64,000 bases of DNA from Hirundichthys speculiger (lineage: Eukaryota > Chordata > Actinopteri > Beloniformes > Exocoetidae): the NCBI GenBank assembly GCA_018398805.1, contig JAGFBZ010000936.1, forward strand, positions 868,001-932,000, written 5' to 3'. The notes below the pieces were generated by a model. That model saw only the letters and a program-made list of their open reading frames with translations, made no database searches and was not told where the DNA came from. Positions 12,100-24,009 of this stretch are shown piece by piece (positions within the stretch are counted from its first letter, which is position 1; each line of letters opens with the position of its first letter). The position numbers and the translations under genes are program-made.

Positions 12100-12292
12100 A
12101 TTAGGAACTTCCGGGTGGGAACGGTAGTAAATCCTGTGTTACCGCCTGCAGCCTGCGGGTGGCGCTGATTCTCAACTAACCATCACGGCAGCACAGGAAG
12201 TACATCCGCACCAGTAGAGCGTTTGCTAGGTAGCTCCCCGTTAGCACCAACATTTGCTGCGGGATTCTTATCAAATATGCTTCTAGTTCTCC
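12100..12292 (+). promoter_or_regulatory. rp9: Predicted rp9 promoter and 5' UTR
   Basis: No TATA box is seen. ACTTCCGGGT at about 12110-12119 is a good ETS/GABP-type site on the minus strand, and AGGAAGT near 12195 is another ETS core, which suits a broadly expressed housekeeping promoter. A short upstream ORF (ATG at 12277, stop at 12301) lies in the presumed leader. The exact start site is not visible. Confidence 0.5.
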
Positions 12293-12498
12293 ATGAAGTA
12301 TGAAGTAAGATGGTGTTGTTTCGGGAGTTGCGTTTGTGTGTATGATAAACGATGTCGGAAAGGAAGCGAAAAAGAGAGAAAGGAGGAATCACGAGACCAC
12401 AAGAGACACAAAGAATCCAAACATGATTTGGAAAAAGTCAAAAAACAAACGAAGAAGCTGAGCCAGGAGGTGCAGAAATTGAAGCACATCGAGACCTT
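12293..12498 (+). CDS. rp9: rp9 exon 1
   Basis: The donor is ACCTT|GTGAGT. The Lys/Glu-rich frame containing SRDHKRHKESK and LKHIET is conserved in character with RP9. It opens at ATG 12293, which gives an unusual Cys/Val-rich start. The more RP9-like start at 12352 runs MSERKRKREK and then stops at 12424-12426 unless one base near 12382 is skipped. Confidence 0.75.
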
Positions 12499-15400
12499 GT
12501 GAGTAATTTCAGCGAAAACCTGTCTTTTTAACCCCACAGATGTACATACTGAAACATAAATATTTTCCAGAGACCTCTTCAGCATTGAATAAAGAATCTT
12601 ATAAGTTTAGCTACTTGAAAGCGATGACAGTAAATTAGATGTGATTACAGCATCATAAGCATTATTTAATATTTTCTTTATGCAGCTATGAGAAACCTCC
12701 ACCTGGACTTATTAAGGTAACGTCACACAGTCCATAAAATTCATCTTTTGAATACAGAATAGAATACAGAATAGCAATAATATTTTCATGGGTGTATTTA
12801 TTTTTTATTTTTTTGTAAAACATCTCCAATGTTGGTGACAGACTTTTTGCTGCAGGAGCATGAAGAGAAACCAGAGGACTGCATCCCTGCTGAACCAGGA
12901 AACGAAGCAGCGAGGAGTTTCCTGGCCCACGCCCCCACCAGGGGGCTGTGGATGCCTCTGGGGAAGGAGGTGAAGGTGATGCAGTGTGAGTACGAATTGT
13001 CCAGTTTCGGCCAAGTCCTGGATTTGCACTCAGAGGAATCAACAGTTTGACCTGTGTAAAAACGTCCTGAACAACTTGACTATAAGGCAACTGGACTTCT
13101 TTTTCTTGAGTCTTGACAACACTGAACCTCTCACCCACTGCACAAGATATCAATGTGCTGAAAAAATACATTTAAACGTGTATTTTGTCTTCTGTTCCTG
13201 ACCTCTGTCACTTAATTTCTTTTTTGTTTTAAGTTATAACGCAGTTGTTTTAGGAGCCCATTTGATAAGCTCATAGTACTTATTCCTCAAACTCCATTGG
13301 TCATTGATGGTAGCTTTTGTAGAGGGCATTGAAAAGCTTTTCTTAAGCTTTTGTGAGTAAGTACATTTTGCAAATGATGTTTTTAGAGAAGTAACAATAG
13401 CACTAAAAGCTCTGGAACGGTCAGGAGGAGTAAAGCACCGTATGTAGGCGGTAATCTTGATAGGCAGTAAATGTAACCACAAAAACTTGGCACCCATTGA
13501 TGTCCATTGTTTCTCTGAGAAATGTGACAGATTAGTAATGGGGTCGAGAAGTGTGACAGATTAGTAATGGGGTGGTGGAGATTACCGTTTGTCTTTTTGA
13601 CAAAATAAAGAGGATCCATTCGCGTCGTCGTCCCACACACTGTCACGCTGCTTCAGTAATCACAGACTTGTGAGAGCGTAAACAAACACGCACAGCGGCT
13701 CTGTCCACAACGTGGCATTCGTTCTGCAGAATCCGGGCATGACACATACCCCTTTATACTTTGACAAAATATTTATATATTTCATCATTTTTAGTCACAC
13801 TGAAAGTAACAAAGACTTGACTGTTATCAGTTTTATGTGAAACCCTAGAAAGACTCAAATGATTCACTGAAGTTGCCGCTTGCGGTGTAGAGCATTAACA
13901 AAGTGTGAAATGTCAACATAAATTCTTGTCTTCATTGAAAAGTGATCATGATTATTTTAAAGCGATATTGTTTTTCATAATCATCTTAATCCAATTCCTG
14001 CATTGGAAGCATGTGTTCAGAGTACAGGTTTAAGTTGCATCTTCAGTCCAGACAAATATAGGGATGTCTTGTTTCTTCACACTTAATTAATTAGTTTTGT
14101 GTACCTTGAAATCTGTTTTGTATAAATGCAATTTGATTAAATTAAAGTTAAACCATGTGCCTGATGTGTTAGGTACCTATATTTCTCAAGTCGTTTTTTT
14201 GTTTTTTTGCTTTACTACAGGTTGGAGATGCAAGCGTTATGGTCACAGGACAGGAGACAGAGAATGTCCTTTCTTCATCAAAGGCAACCAAAAGCTTGAG
14301 CAATTCAGGGTGGTGAGTTGGATTAAATGTCAAAGACACTGTCAAATAATAGTTCAAAGGCAGGTGATCCGACTGCCAGTGTTAATGTTAGTTTCCACAT
14401 GTGGGCAGCAGACTTCACACAGTGGACTCAAATATTTCTGTAAGGTAACAGTATCCTCTGCAGGAGCATTCAACCGCTGCCATACCTCCATCTGTGTCAC
14501 ATACTTAAAAGTGCTTATATAACAAGATTAGAAATGTATTATTGAGGCAATTTTCTGGATACAGTTTAATAATTCTAATATAAATATATTCTTTTTTAGG
14601 CTCACGAAGATCCAATGTACGACATCATTCGAGAAAATAAAAGGAATGAAAAGGAAACTAGGTATGCACATTTATTTTTCTGTCATATTTACATTGTATC
14701 TGAACTTGGATAGTTCTGTCAGATGTGGACAAATTCATTCACCTTTACTGCAAGAGTATTCTGAAATAGCCTGCACGGATTTGGTATCATTATCTGCACC
14801 ACACTGAACATGGACCTGACCAAGCAAAGCCAAGACCTGTCAGAAGAAAAATTACAATTACGTTCAAGGTTACACCTCTGTGTTTCCTGTGACTACAGGT
14901 GCAAATGTTACGAATAGATATAATGTCCATGGGACTGTAGCCAGCCTCCTTGGACGAGAAAACAAGAGGAAATGCAACCCCAGGTTGTTCAGAGGAATAG
15001 TACACAAAAGGCCCTTACACACAGCCAGACTTCTGTGCTGATGTTCTGCCTTGTTTTGTTCGTGAACAGCCCTTAGGCGTAACGTTTTTGTCCCACCTCT
15101 GTTCGACGTTCTGGAAGTTGTCGCACAGAGGCAAAACAGAAGGGAGATGAACTCTGTGTGTGAGGGTGAGAAGGTGTGAAACGCGCTGCTCTCATCAACA
15201 ACGCTCCTGTCATTCATTCTGCCATGCTGGAACGCTCCGTGCACTCACACATTGGTGCAGCGCTGAGCCTCCTCCAGACAGTCTGCGTGACCTCCCAAAG
15301 GAGAACAGCGGCATTTTTAACGTCTCGTTTGCTCAGGAAGAGCGGACTAAAATACCTGCTGGCAGATGCAGCATCGTTGACAGCTCCAGAGATCACTTGT

Positions 15401-18400
15401 TGATTGGGCAACAAAATTAGTTGAATTATGAGTATCGTTATTTCTGTCCATGCCATTTTCCATTCATTTTATCCTGTAGAACAGTGATTCCCAAAGTCTG
15501 GGCTGCGGCCCCCTGGTGGGCCGTCACGGTACTGCAGGTGGGCCGTGAGAGGTCATTAAAATTAAACAAATATGTTTTAAATCCTCAATCTTTTTAAAAT
15601 ATGTTTTTAATTACTGTAAATTATTAATGACATGATTTAAAAACATTAAGAAGTAACAAAACGAACCAGTTAAGTGTTATTCTACCATCATCTTACTTAA
15701 TATGACAAGTGTCACCTTATTTGTTGACCCCTTACATTAATGTCAGAACATAGCTTCTAGTCCTGAATGTTGGTCACAGTTGTGATTAAAGGTTTCGGTG
15801 GGCCGCGGAGATCTTTCACATTTAAAATTGGGCCTTGGTATTCTGAAGTTTGGGAATGGCTGCTGTAGAATATTAAGTTGAATTAAAAATCTGAAGCAAA
15901 CTGATTTGCGTTAAACATGGAATAAATATTGATGGATGCTGTTAACTGGTCTGTTTCAAGTTGTTTCAGAGATCGTTGAGGGTTCTTTTTGTTTGGGGCC
16001 AAAAGATTTGTCCACGTCTGTCTGAATGGACAAGCAGCCATTTTGAGGCCAGTCAGATCATCAGACAGGTGTGACTTTGCAGATTTTGACTGTTTGCTGT
16101 CAGCGGGGTGTGATAATCACAAATGACCTGGAAATGCTCCCATGCTGGTTGGTTCTCTGTGCTGGTTTCTGATGGACAGAGTTGGACGACACCATGTTTG
16201 AATTTGAGGGTGGTTCACCATGAGCCCTAGCTGTGGGGGTTCTTGTGCTTGTGTGTGGAGCAGCAGGTATAACAAAAAGGTTATTTAAAGGCCCGAAGCA
16301 CTTTGAAGTGTAGTCGCATGTCTGTGCTGCATGAATTTTGTATCTTTCTTTGAAAGGGAGGTGAACTAGGCCAACCAGTTCTCTTGAGTTCTCGGAATTA
16401 TTTGCATCATTATTTATTCATTTATTTGTTGTTTACCAAAACAATCAAATAAAATCAAGATCCTGTAGCTCCTTTTCTTTATTTATGTGTCTTTTTTAGT
16501 TAATTGATACAGCAGGAATTTTAACACGTAAAATTTGTCAAGTTTGCCTTAAAATAATAGGGATTTGTATGTATTTAGGAGAGCATAGTTAGTTTTTTTT
16601 ACTTGAACGTCCCCCATGTCTCAAACATGTGGGACAATATGTAAAACTCATTCGTGTGCAAATTCCCATCTAAGACTTGGCTGGCCAGCATGTTTGCTTT
16701 GTTTTATTTTTCTCCAAAGGTGTAGTCTATTTAGTACAAACTGCCCTTATTTTGACCCCGTTCAGATGTTCCATTTAAATTCATCTTAGGAAAGCTGATC
16801 ACAAGTGACGAGCGCTAATTCAAGGTCCAGCCGCATTCCAGGATGGGCATTTGAAGGTATTCTGGGACACTTGTGTCCATATTCTCTTTGTAGTCTGAAC
16901 ACTAAAGCACTCTGGGACAGATTCAGGGACCACCTACTAAACTAATGCCATCAGCGTAGACGATGACTCATTTGATTTTGTCCGCAAATGAGCAAAATAC
17001 GACTCTTTGTCATCTGATTTTCCTCATTTGTATTGGACATATCTTTGGTCAAAAACATTTAGAAAAAGGTTTGTGGGTATCTTCTTTATCTTATTTTATG
17101 GACTGTGCGCTGGCCGCTTGTGATGGGATTTTTCATGATCCATGTTAGTGCAAGCTCTGAATGTGGCATTTGTTTTCCTCTTATTATCCAGCTCTTCTTC
17201 TGCTTTTGTTTCGCTATAATCAAATGATGTTGCTGTTGGAAACAAGCTGCTGACAGCATATTTTGACGCTGTGTTTGGATGACAAGACCCATTGTACGTA
17301 TTTAAACCTCAGTTGTCCACTTTAGCTGTTGCTTTTTTCCTCCCAGGCCTTGAGGAATGAATCTTTACACACATACTCATGATTTATTTATTTATTTCAA
17401 AATTTTCTCAACTTTGTTTAGATTGAGCCACAGCTTGATCTGATTCCACAGAGGAAATTCTTTTCTTTTCTTTTCAATCACAATCAACAAACATAAACCA
17501 TATTTTCTGTCCACGGCCCAGATGAGGCCACAGCAAATGCAGGACTTGTGTGGACAATTGAGGAAACAAAACCTTTTAACTATGAGACATTCATGAATAC
17601 ATTTATAACACACCAACGGACTATTTGTATGCCAAAACTATATGGTGCTCGGATATTCTTGCAAATTTACAAGATTTTTAATTTTTTTCCCACATGTCCT
17701 TGTTTTAGAACTGATACAAATAGTAGATTCTGTTACATGAAAAGAGAACAGAAAAACGCGTGAATTAAATTTACTATTGAACTGATTGAAAACACAGTAT
17801 GTGACCGCCCGAAATGTAAGTGAGAAGCAAACTTGTGTGTCCTGGCATGAGTGTATGTAAGGTAGCTATCCTTGAATCAGAAAGTTGCTGGTTCAGTCAC
17901 CATTAACCTCAGTTCACATATTAAAACATCCACCATGTGTCTTTACATGGAAGTTGCTTTGTTTAACAAAACAAACCAAAAAAAGGCATCTCAGTCTAAG
18001 AATAGTGAGATATAGGGCCCTATCTTGCGCCAAACCTCCAAAACCTGCTATTAAGGGATAGCAGGTATTAGGAGGGGCGTTCCCCCACAAAGAACGCAAT
18101 CTTCCACCTCACAAAACCCACGATCTTACCTGCACCAACCACTATATTATGCACACATTATGCATGGGAGTGGTTAGGGCGTTCCACCTGTTTAACCAAT
18201 CAGTGCGTCAGTAGCCATTTCCTTTAAGAGCAGGTTGCGCTACCTGCAAACTGCTATGGAGCGTCTTTTCACCCAGATCAGAGCAGCTCTCATGGGCAGC
18301 TGGTCTGGGACTCTGCTGTAGAGCTTCCTCCTCTTTTTTCCTCCTCTTCCTCTGCACTGATATATACATAACTAGCTCTAACTAATGTGGAGCAAATGAT

Positions 18401-19828
18401 TTAGACCACCCATTACCCAATACCCAAAATCTGCGAGATACAGGTACCGCAAGATACCAAATTCGTGGAAAGCGCAAGAGACACGCCCATTGCCACGCCC
18501 ACAATGTGCTTAAGGGAGTCGGCAAAATGGGTAGCAGGTTTTGGGAGGTGGAAGATTGCATTTCGGTTGGCAGAAGCTCCTAAATCTGAGATTTGCAGGT
18601 AATGGGTATTGGGTATTGGGTAGCAGGAGGTGCAAGATAGGGCCCATAATTTCAGAGCTACATTGCCCAGTTCTATTAATAATTAACTCTCTAGGACTGT
18701 ACATATCTCTTCAAACCTTTTTAGGCACTCAATGAAATACTTGAAATTTTATAAATATCAATCTACAGGTTTAAATGGGAATATCACAAGATTTTTTTTT
18801 TTATTTCATGTAAATTTTTTCATTGTATGCATGAAAAAAGCAACAAAAATATAACGTATTTTTCCGAGTAAAGGGTTGAGGGTGTGTCTCATTGATAATG
18901 TTTGATAAATAATGTAAATGGGTTTGTTTTTCTGTCTGCTCTATATAGGATTTAGTTTTAATGATAAGATGTTTTTTGGAGGTCAAGCTCGGTGAAGGTT
19001 TTTAGGCTGAAAATTGTGCCTGATTTCACACCTGACAAGGTGTCAAGGTGTAGTCAAAATGACCTTTTCTTTTAACAGATTATTGAAGAAATCTGAAGGC
19101 TTTCTGCTCTGGGAAGAAAAATGTGAATGGGGTACTTCTGTTAGGAACTTCTGTCCAGAATTACACTTAAATCTGTCCATCATTATGCTTCTTCTGATCG
19201 TCTCTCCAATAATGAGTTTTTTCTAAGAAAAAAATCTTAATGTTTTTAAAGATGATACACTTTTTTCCACCCGTTCTGACTGTTTTGATATTTCATGAGA
19301 CTAAAAATCAAAAACTCTGTGTACTTGAGGTCATCCTGTCACTTTAACACACAGCTCAGTGTTTATGTGTATTTTAGTGTGTTATAACATTTGTCACATC
19401 TGCAGTGTTGACAGCTTCTTGACCTTATTAGAGATAGTAGAATCTCATACACCATCAACAGCCACATGGCTGTCTCTGCACTTCTGAAATGTTGGTGATG
19501 GGACTAAGTCGCTTGCAAAACTGGGCATCTGAGTCACATACCGGCTGTATTCCTGTCTGCGGTTCTGATAGCACATCCTCTTCCCTCTCCCGTTTCGGTT
19601 TCTAGGATCCAGCAGTTGCAGCAGCTGCTTCAAGACACTTCCTCCTCCGACTCAGACAGCTCTTTGTCTTCCTCCTCCTCCTCCTCCTCTTCTTCATCAG
19701 ACCACCAACGCAGCAAAAAGAAGAAAAGGAAGAAGGAAAAGAAGAAGAAGAAGAAAAGCAAGAAGAAGAGACAAAAGAAGCAAAAGTGCAAGTCCTCCAA
19801 AACTAGCGACTCCTCGGATTCAGACTGA
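12293..19828 (+). CDS. rp9: rp9, retinitis pigmentosa 9 protein homolog (Pim-1-associated protein 1)
   Basis: Six exons with matching phases encode the vertebrate RP9 protein, about 230-247 residues depending on the start; human RP9 is about 221. In order: a Lys/Arg/Glu-rich N-terminus ending LKHIETF; YEKPPPGLIK; a conserved core with KPEDCIPAEPGNEAARSFLAH and GLWMPLGKEVKVMQ; a zinc-knuckle-like CWRCKRYGHRTGDREC; FFIKGNQKLEQFRV; AHEDPMYDIIRENKRNEKET; then a long poly-Ser and Lys-rich tail ending SDSSDSD. RP9 is a nuclear protein that binds the Pim-1 kinase and is linked to pre-mRNA splicing; human mutations cause dominant retinitis pigmentosa. The odd part is exon 1. The expected start, ATG at 12352 (MSERKRKREK), is out of frame with the conserved downstream frame, which only the ATG at 12293 reaches. 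Identity is certain; the N-terminus is not. Confidence 0.95.
12686..12716 (+). CDS. rp9: rp9 exon 2
   Basis: A 31-base microexon between TTTATGCAG and GTAACG. It completes the Phe codon and encodes YEKPPPGLIK, matching the conserved RP9 segment. Confidence 0.95.
12856..12985 (+). CDS. rp9: rp9 exon 3
   Basis: The acceptor is TTTGCTGCAG and the donor is T|GTGAGT. It encodes EHEEKPEDCIPAEPGNEA through KEVKVMQ, the most conserved RP9 block, and leaves the first base of the Cys codon of the zinc-knuckle-like motif. Confidence 0.97.
13524..13573 (+). repeat. Short tandem duplication in rp9 intron 3
   Basis: GTGACAGATTAGTAATGGGG occurs twice, 29 bases apart. Intron 3 (12986-14220) shows nothing else I can classify. 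Confidence 0.85.
14221..14312 (+). CDS. rp9: rp9 exon 4
   Basis: The acceptor is CTTTACTACAG and the donor is GTG|GTGAGT. It encodes the zinc-knuckle-like CX2CX4HX6C motif and then FFIKGNQKLEQFRV. Confidence 0.97.
14600..14661 (+). CDS. rp9: rp9 exon 5
   Basis: The acceptor is CTTTTTTAG and the donor is AG|GTATGC. It encodes AHEDPMYDIIRENKRNEKET plus the start of a split Arg codon. Intron 5 after it is about 4.9 kb and holds two mobile elements. Confidence 0.97.
15482..15862. mobile_element. hAT (Charlie-like) non-autonomous element in rp9 intron 5
   Basis: The ends CAGTGATTCCCAAA and, inverted, CAGCCATTCCCAAA are bounded by the identical 8-bp duplication CTGTAGAA (15474-15481 and 15863-15870). 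The interior has GGTGGGCCG repeats typical of Charlie-type hAT relics and no coding capacity. Confidence 0.92.
15871..18014. other. rp9 intron 5, unclassified part
   Basis: Intronic, AT-rich, without exons or delimited repeats. A possible tRNA-derived SINE trace lies near 17860-17905, where TTGCTGGTTCAGTCAC resembles a B box, but it is too diverged to call. ORFs here are chance frames. Confidence 0.4.
18015..18645. mobile_element. DNA transposon with GGGCCCTATCTTGC ends, 631 bp
   Basis: The left end GGGCCCTATCTTGCGCC and the right end GGTGCAAGATAGGGCCC are inverted repeats, flanked by ATA on both sides (18012-18014 and 18646-18648). The interior has short repeats of CCCAATACCC and GGGTATT type in both orientations. 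A 3-bp duplication suggests a PIF/Harbinger-type element, but that class normally targets TWA, so the superfamily is uncertain. No transposase is encoded. Confidence 0.8.
19606..19828 (+). CDS. rp9: rp9 exon 6, Ser-rich and Lys-rich tail, with stop
   Basis: The acceptor is CGGTTTCTAG. After completing the Arg codon it encodes IQQLQQLLQD, then a run of Ser interrupted by Asp and Leu (from TCC repeats), a long Lys/Arg run, and SSKTSDSSDSD, with TGA at 19826-19828. The same architecture ends human RP9. Because of the repetitive codons, the opposite strand also has an open frame here, which I reject. Confidence 0.96.
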
Positions 19829-20513
19829 GACTGCAGAGCAGTCTGAGTGATCAACTTGAATGTGATGTGCTTTAACCGTAGAAGGAAATTAAATAAGAAG
19901 CAACAACTATAGATCTAAGAGTATAGTGAGGCGTGTGCTGCAGAGTGCATCAGTGAGGACTCCGCTCTGGAGACTCCCTTCAGCCTTTCTCATAGGGTGA
20001 AACTGTAAACGCTGTATATCTACTCCGCATGACTTCTCCAGGCTGCCCCAGGACGACAGCTTGCATTTACATCCTCTTTGAGAGATCCTACAGCACAGGA
20101 GCAGATGCTGTTACTGCTCAAGTCAGTATGCGTGTGTCTCTGTGCATATTTGTGAGGGGGGGGGGGATTTTCTGCATGCGCAATGAACATAGAGATATCT
20201 ATGGGTATGAAATGAGACTGCTTTAGTGAGATAATCTTTCATTTACATACCAGCAAATACAGTATCATTAAGAGATTTTTTTTTTTTTTCTGTTGTTTTC
20301 TGACAGCCTCGCTGTGGCGCTGGTATTAAAAAATGATTGTAGAAAAGTTGGATTACATTTTGAATATAATTTTTGCATAAGCCAGAATGTTGAAATGCTT
20401 TGGACGTCACAGAAATGTTTGGAAATATTTGAGGTTGGAATGTGGTTATTTGTTCTGAAAAAAGCCACAGAAATTAGGAAAGAATGTATCTGCATATATT
20501 TCTGTATTCTGAA

Positions 20514-20519
20514 AATAAA
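20514..20519 (+). terminator. rp9: rp9 poly(A) signal
   Basis: A canonical AATAAA about 690 bases after the stop, followed by a C run (20524-20537). An earlier ATTAAA near 19887 could give a shorter 3' UTR. Confidence 0.6.
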
Positions 20520-20539
20520 GATGCCCCCCCCCCCCCCTC

Positions 20540-23500
20540 CCCCAGTTTAACCAGTGGTCAGCAGCAGTAACGTGTCTATTGTTTGTCCTTTGACTTTTTT
20601 TTTAAAGCTTTAAGTGACCTGATATTTTAAAGACGGTGTTGGAAAACTGAACAGAATTCAGATCATTAGTAGGCCAAAGAACATTTTTCTTTTGATCAAA
20701 TCTTCCCAGGAATCTGAGAACAGTCTGGTGTTCATAAAGATTTATTTGTATAATCCCCAATTTGTGGAATAGTTCTATACCAACGATTTCTCAGATTGTG
20801 TTCTCTAAACACTGAAAGTGACGTATAATTTAGCAGAGATCAGCAGCTCACCTAGAGCTCCTCTAATCATGATTTACCCTTCAGGCCACATTGGAGGAAG
20901 TCTGATGTTTTCCCTCCTTCGTCAGCAACATGGTTATCTCTGAAAATAAACTGGAAACATTCCCTTTTCCTAATGAACCCAACAGACAGGCAATTACAGG
21001 AAACCTACAGGGAACAGACAAACCAGATTTCCATTTAGATGTTAGTGTGGGGCCTTCGGTGTGGTTTGATTGGCTGCGTGGAGTACGAGGCACGTTTGGG
21101 ACAAACATAGATAATACAGAACATTTTGGTGGCTGAGTCAGAGAATATAATTTAAATTTATTCTCTCATCTGGTACCCTCTAGTTGTATGTATTGTGTGC
21201 TTACGACTGAGAAGATATATCACCCTTATTGAAACAGTCCAGTTCCCCTCTAAGTAGGCCAATGGATCCCTGATTAGATTCAGAAGCGGCTCAGAGGGAG
21301 GTAACGCCATGATGATAGAATTTGGTCAATGGAGATTTTTTTTTTTTTTTTTTTTTTTGGATTGAAGTACTCAGTCATTTCGGAAAAAGGGGCAGGTATT
21401 TGGACATGTACATTGTTCTTCAAGCTCTGAGCATAGTGAATTTACTGTGGATATGAAGTTTGGCAAGGAGAAGAGGTAATTTAAAAAAAGATATTTAATG
21501 GTAATGATAAGGCTCAGAGCCTTTAAAAAAAAAAAGCATCATTTATACTAAAAGTCATTTGAAAAAAAAAAAGCACATAAGCAACCTAGACAATGACAAA
21601 TGATGTTGTAGATCAAGTAACATAATTGTCACAGATGAGTGCAAATGTAAAAATAAATAAATTGTGAAACAACTCAAAGGGGTAACCAGGATTAATGGAT
21701 CCATGATTACTGGTCATTGATGAAGAGAAGACATCATCACTAGAAGCTCAGTGGATTGATCACGAGGCCCAAATCACTAGTAAGTCTCAGAAACAGAAAG
21801 GCAGACTGCAGTTCAGAAAAAAAAAGCTGGACCAATGAAAGAAATATAAACTTGAAATAGTTTTTTTTTGTTTGTTTGTTTTTTTTTACTTAGTGGTGCT
21901 TTTGCCATTACTTAAGTCTGTTTAGAAGAACGGTCATAATCCCACTGATTGTTTCGTTTTGCTGCTGCGTGCTCGGTGTGCTCATGCTCAGACAAATGCA
22001 GGAAAACTCTCCAGTCATGGTTTCATGATTCAGCAGGACAGCGATCCTCAGGAAGGTCGCTGACTGACCAGGTCATTGCATCTTCCAAGTGTCACTTGCA
22101 ACCTCTAGAGCCAGTTTTACTGAACTGCCGCCTGGTGCCTAAAACCAGTTTAAGATGCCACAGACCTGGAGTCTGATTTTCTGCCAGGACTTCTAATAGG
22201 AGAAAAATGTTTGTGAATCAAAGTCCTCAAAATAACCAATAATATTCTTTGATTTTGTATCATATGTGTGTGTGTGTGTGTGTATCATGTCCAGTGTTTT
22301 TTTTTTTTAAATTTAATGTGTTAGCAAGCAAAACAAACAAAAAAAAAAAAAGAAGGGGGGGTGAGGGGGCACGATCTATTTAAATCCCAAGGTGTTACAC
22401 AAGGCATGGATTAAAAACAAACAGTTCAGTAAGAAGCAGAAGATAAGAATTAGGAATGATTCAGCATTTTATTGGATGTGCTGCATTGCGAGTCTGTTGC
22501 ACTTTACTGAATGTATTATGAAGTCCTTTTTAATATTCCATATGCTGGCTTGAAACTTCTCCTCTTCTTTATAGTCAGATAAAAGGATTACTTCCTCCCT
22601 GCGCTCTTACATATGATCTTGAACCCTTTAACCTGACGATACATGCAAAAATTACAATGTTTCAAAGAAGAAAATAAGTGAGGAAGGGCTTTCTTTGAAG
22701 AGCTCCTCTAAATTGAAAGTAAATGCATTCGACTCTGTGTGACTTGTTTGTTTGAATCACATCAGTTCAAATCAGCTATTATTCATCAAGTCAAACAAAG
22801 AACAATTTCTTTATGGATTTGAATCTTTGTTCTCTAAAATTAAACTTTAATTTGAAGCACATTAAAGCACATTAACTATGTTTTTTTTTTTTTTTTACCC
22901 CTCTTTTTTTTGGATCAGCCACTATGATCAGCCTTACTTGCCATCACAGCCCACGTATGTGGTATAATAACATTTTAGCTGAGAACACTGTCATTTACAA
23001 ACACAGAGCTTTGTGTCATCTGCTTTCTGTGGAGAAAACAAAAAGAAAAAGAAATCTGTACTGAGTGTGTCCTTCCAGATGATTTACCAGGATGAACAGG
23101 GCTGCTGAGAGGAGATGAGGTTGAGCAGCAGTGCTGTGTGTGATACACTGCTTCTGTTGCACCCACAAACACACACACACAAACACACACACACACACAC
23201 ACACATGGTTCAATGCCACATTCAGCGGCTCATTACTGCCAAACATAAAAGCAAGTTTCTTCATCTGATCCGGGGATGCTGAAGTCTGTGACACGCTGTA
23301 TTTCTGTTGGCTGCCCTGCAATAATGAAATCTGATGAAGCTACACCTCAGCGCTGTGAAGGATCCCCCCCCCCCCCCCCAAAAAAAAAAAAAAAAATTAT
23401 ATCAGGATGATTTCCAACATAAAATAAGATTAGAAGGTCATGATTGCACCTTATTAGAAAGGGAGACAGAGAGGCTCAGTAATAATGAATTATTAAAACA

Positions 23501-23600
23501 ATTGTCCCTGTTTGCCCTTTCCCTCTACAAGACTGGAGACAGATGTGCTTTTGTTTAGTTCATCACTTAGATAAAGAGCTCAGATTTATTGAAATTTGCT
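20540..23600. other. Intergenic stretch between rp9 and elmo1
   Basis: I see no gene. Contents are low-complexity runs: poly-T near 21336-21358, T runs near 21860-21890, a TG run near 22265-22283, poly-T near 22880-22896, and a C run followed by an A run near 23364-23395. The ORF around 20930-21136 has no splice sites or recognisable motifs. Confidence 0.5.
23164..23204. repeat. (CA)n microsatellite
   Basis: About twenty CA units with one AA interruption. Confidence 0.95.
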
Positions 23601-23606
23601 GACATA

Positions 23607-24003
23607 CAGTGATCTCTTGCCACTTTGCGGTTTGAGTACCGCGGTTTTAGTGCGTTGCTGATTTTTTTCAGAAATATATAATATAATTTTAAAAAAATAA
23701 AAAAAAATTGCACAAGCATCACAGGATGTTGTGTGCGTTCTCTCACAGCGAAGAAATGCTGTGAGCCAGCCCGGCCCCTTTAAGAAGGTGGCCTTATGGG
23801 TAATGGAGTGGCCTTATGGGTAATGTAGTGTGTGTGTCGTGGGACGGCAGAACAAAAACTGGGTTAGATGAAAAGTGTAGTGAGCATCAACAGCAGCCCA
23901 GCATGTATAGATTTACATTCTCTGTTAACCGACAGGAGCCCAACAATACAACCTGTGTGATGTTAAAGTGCTCGTTCCATGCAGAGAAAACCGGACTACA
24001 ACA
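23607..24003 (+). mobile_element. CAGTGATC-ended DNA transposon fragment (copy 1)
   Basis: The terminus CAGTGATCTCTTGCCACTTT follows TA (23605-23606). The interior matches the reverse complement of the element at 49380-50030 over several hundred bases, including the doubled GTGGCCTTATGGGTAATG and a segment starting GTGTAGTGAGCATCAACAGC. The far end is missing because a LINE remnant adjoins it. TA at the terminus points to a Tc1/mariner- or Tigger-like cut-and-paste element, as an inference. Confidence 0.8.
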
Positions 24004-24009
24004 AATAGA

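Noticed and set aside
17860..17905. Possible tRNA or tRNA-derived SINE
   Set aside because: Only a B-box-like word is visible; there is no A box in the right place and no cloverleaf.
19630..19854. Minus-strand frame rich in Phe, Leu and Glu
   Set aside because: Antisense of the rp9 Ser/Lys-rich last exon; the repeats AAG and TCC keep it open.
20930..21136. 68-codon + strand ORF after rp9
   Set aside because: No promoter, no known motif, and no poly(A) signal close by; consistent with chance.
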